DNA of 5,228 nt from Gammaproteobacteria bacterium (lineage in GTDB: Bacteria; Pseudomonadota; Gammaproteobacteria; Steroidobacterales; Steroidobacteraceae). Positions 4,887-5,228 of this stretch are shown here, in pieces. Where the stretch lies: the NCBI GenBank assembly GCA_003165495.1, contig PMMB01000008.1, positions 1 through 5,228 on the forward strand, written 5' to 3'. The notes beneath the pieces are model-generated. The model was not told the DNA's origin and did not search any database. It worked only from the letters and a program-made list of their open reading frames with translations. Every line of letters begins with the position of its first letter. Position 1 is the stretch's first letter. Made by a program: the position numbers and the translations under genes.

Positions 4887-4937
4887 TCTAAACCTTTACT
4901 TCTAGCGCAGCGCAGCTGGTTGGGTCGCAACCTTTAC

Positions 4938-5228
4938 CTACGCAAGATGCGATCGGTCATACATGGGACTTTGACCAGTCGATCGTTCACGCGTTTCTTC
5001 CTCTTGAAGCACATCCCAGTGCTCGACAAGGATTCTATCTCTGATCCGGACGACGTTTGCCGTGACCCAGCTCGCAGCGCCGCTAAACCCAGAAAATCGT
5101 CCGTGGATGATGACCAGATCGTCTTCCGCCATCACGATTCCGGATTCATACTTCAGCGACGCAGGACTACTTTTGATCATATTAAAGAGCCCGTCGCGGC
5201 CGGGTTCAATGTGCGCACTGTGCTGGAT
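4938..5228 (-). CDS. C-terminal part of a SnoaL-like (NTF2-fold) protein, 5' truncated by the window edge
   Basis: The minus-strand frame is open from the window edge (5228) to TAG 4940-4938, giving 96 residues. The ATG at 5180-5178 is internal, because the 16 codons before it (IQHSAHIEPGRDGLFN) match the family. Visible marks are IQHS near the edge (the usual 'YIQHNP' strand), GRDGL, then AEDDLVIIHGRFSG, and the closing VVRIRDRILVEHWDVLQEE followed by a short charged tail. IVEHWDV(I/L)Q is the hallmark of the SnoaL-like group often annotated as predicted aldol-condensation-catalysing enzymes (COG4922 type). The family is about 120-150 residues with a cone-shaped alpha+beta pocket, acting in the cytoplasm or, with a signal peptide, the periplasm; the N-terminus is not visible here. 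The actual substrate cannot be told. It lies to the right of the att-like site and looks intact as far as seen. Confidence 0.82.
   Translation of the reverse strand: MQHSAHIEPGRDGLFNMIKSSPASLKYESGIVMAEDDLVIIHGRFSGFSGAASWVTANVVRIRDRILVEHWDVLQEEETRERSTGQSPMYDRSHLA

Larger units (their letters stand above)
4623..4937. other. Non-coding stretch around the att-like site
   Basis: No supportable gene on either strand. It holds the inverted repeats at 4629-4796, the tRNA-Gly 3' end, and the hairpins at 4773-4790 and 4860-4886. It also holds a 9-base direct repeat AACCTTTAC (4891-4899 and 4929-4937). The open frame 4537-4770 (plus) runs out of the ORF6N remnant in another frame into the tRNA fragment and is not a gene. 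Confidence 0.6.

Overview
The window looks like a piece of a GC-rich proteobacterial chromosome, probably Xanthomonadales (Rhodanobacteraceae-like) or Burkholderiales. The basis is high GC, GGC/GCC-dominated codon use, a TpsB-type outer-membrane transporter, and repeat/glycine-rich lipoprotein types common in those groups. The taxon is an inference; there is no rRNA or housekeeping marker here.

Layout, left to right. (a) 2-379 (+): the last 125 codons of a two-partner-secretion (ShlB/FhaC-like) outer-membrane transporter. (b) 380-979: no intact gene, but 532-841 (+) reads as a frameshifted remnant of a small membrane or lipoprotein gene. (c) 980-1441 (-): an intact 153-aa exported protein of unknown function with a good RBS. 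(d) 1442-1825: non-coding, holding a long imperfect palindrome (1707-1764, strongest at 1720-1751) about 60 nt past the end of the next gene. (e) 1826-3916 (-): a 696-aa predicted lipoprotein with five 83-residue repeats, each with one cysteine pair, followed by a glycine-rich C-terminal domain. (f) 3917-4937: degraded accessory DNA. It holds the C-terminal end of a RelE/ParE toxin, an ORF6N-domain gene without start or C-terminus, and a 24-nt copy of the 3' end of a tRNA-Gly gene set among inverted repeats. (g) 4938-5228 (-): the C-terminal 96 codons of a SnoaL-like protein.

Reading. The tRNA-Gly 3' end without the rest of the tRNA is the usual mark of an integrated element's distal attachment site. 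If so, the element lies to the left of about 4763, the intact tRNA and integrase would be further left outside the window, and the SnoaL-like gene on the right is native chromosome. The broken toxin and ORF6N genes fit the decaying end of such an element. The intact genes are surface or envelope proteins: secretion transporter, exported small protein and repeat lipoprotein. They are separately spaced and do not form an obvious operon. I see no clear new multi-gene system. The points most worth following are the att-like site with its repeats, the 58-bp palindrome, and the regular repeat architecture of the lipoprotein.
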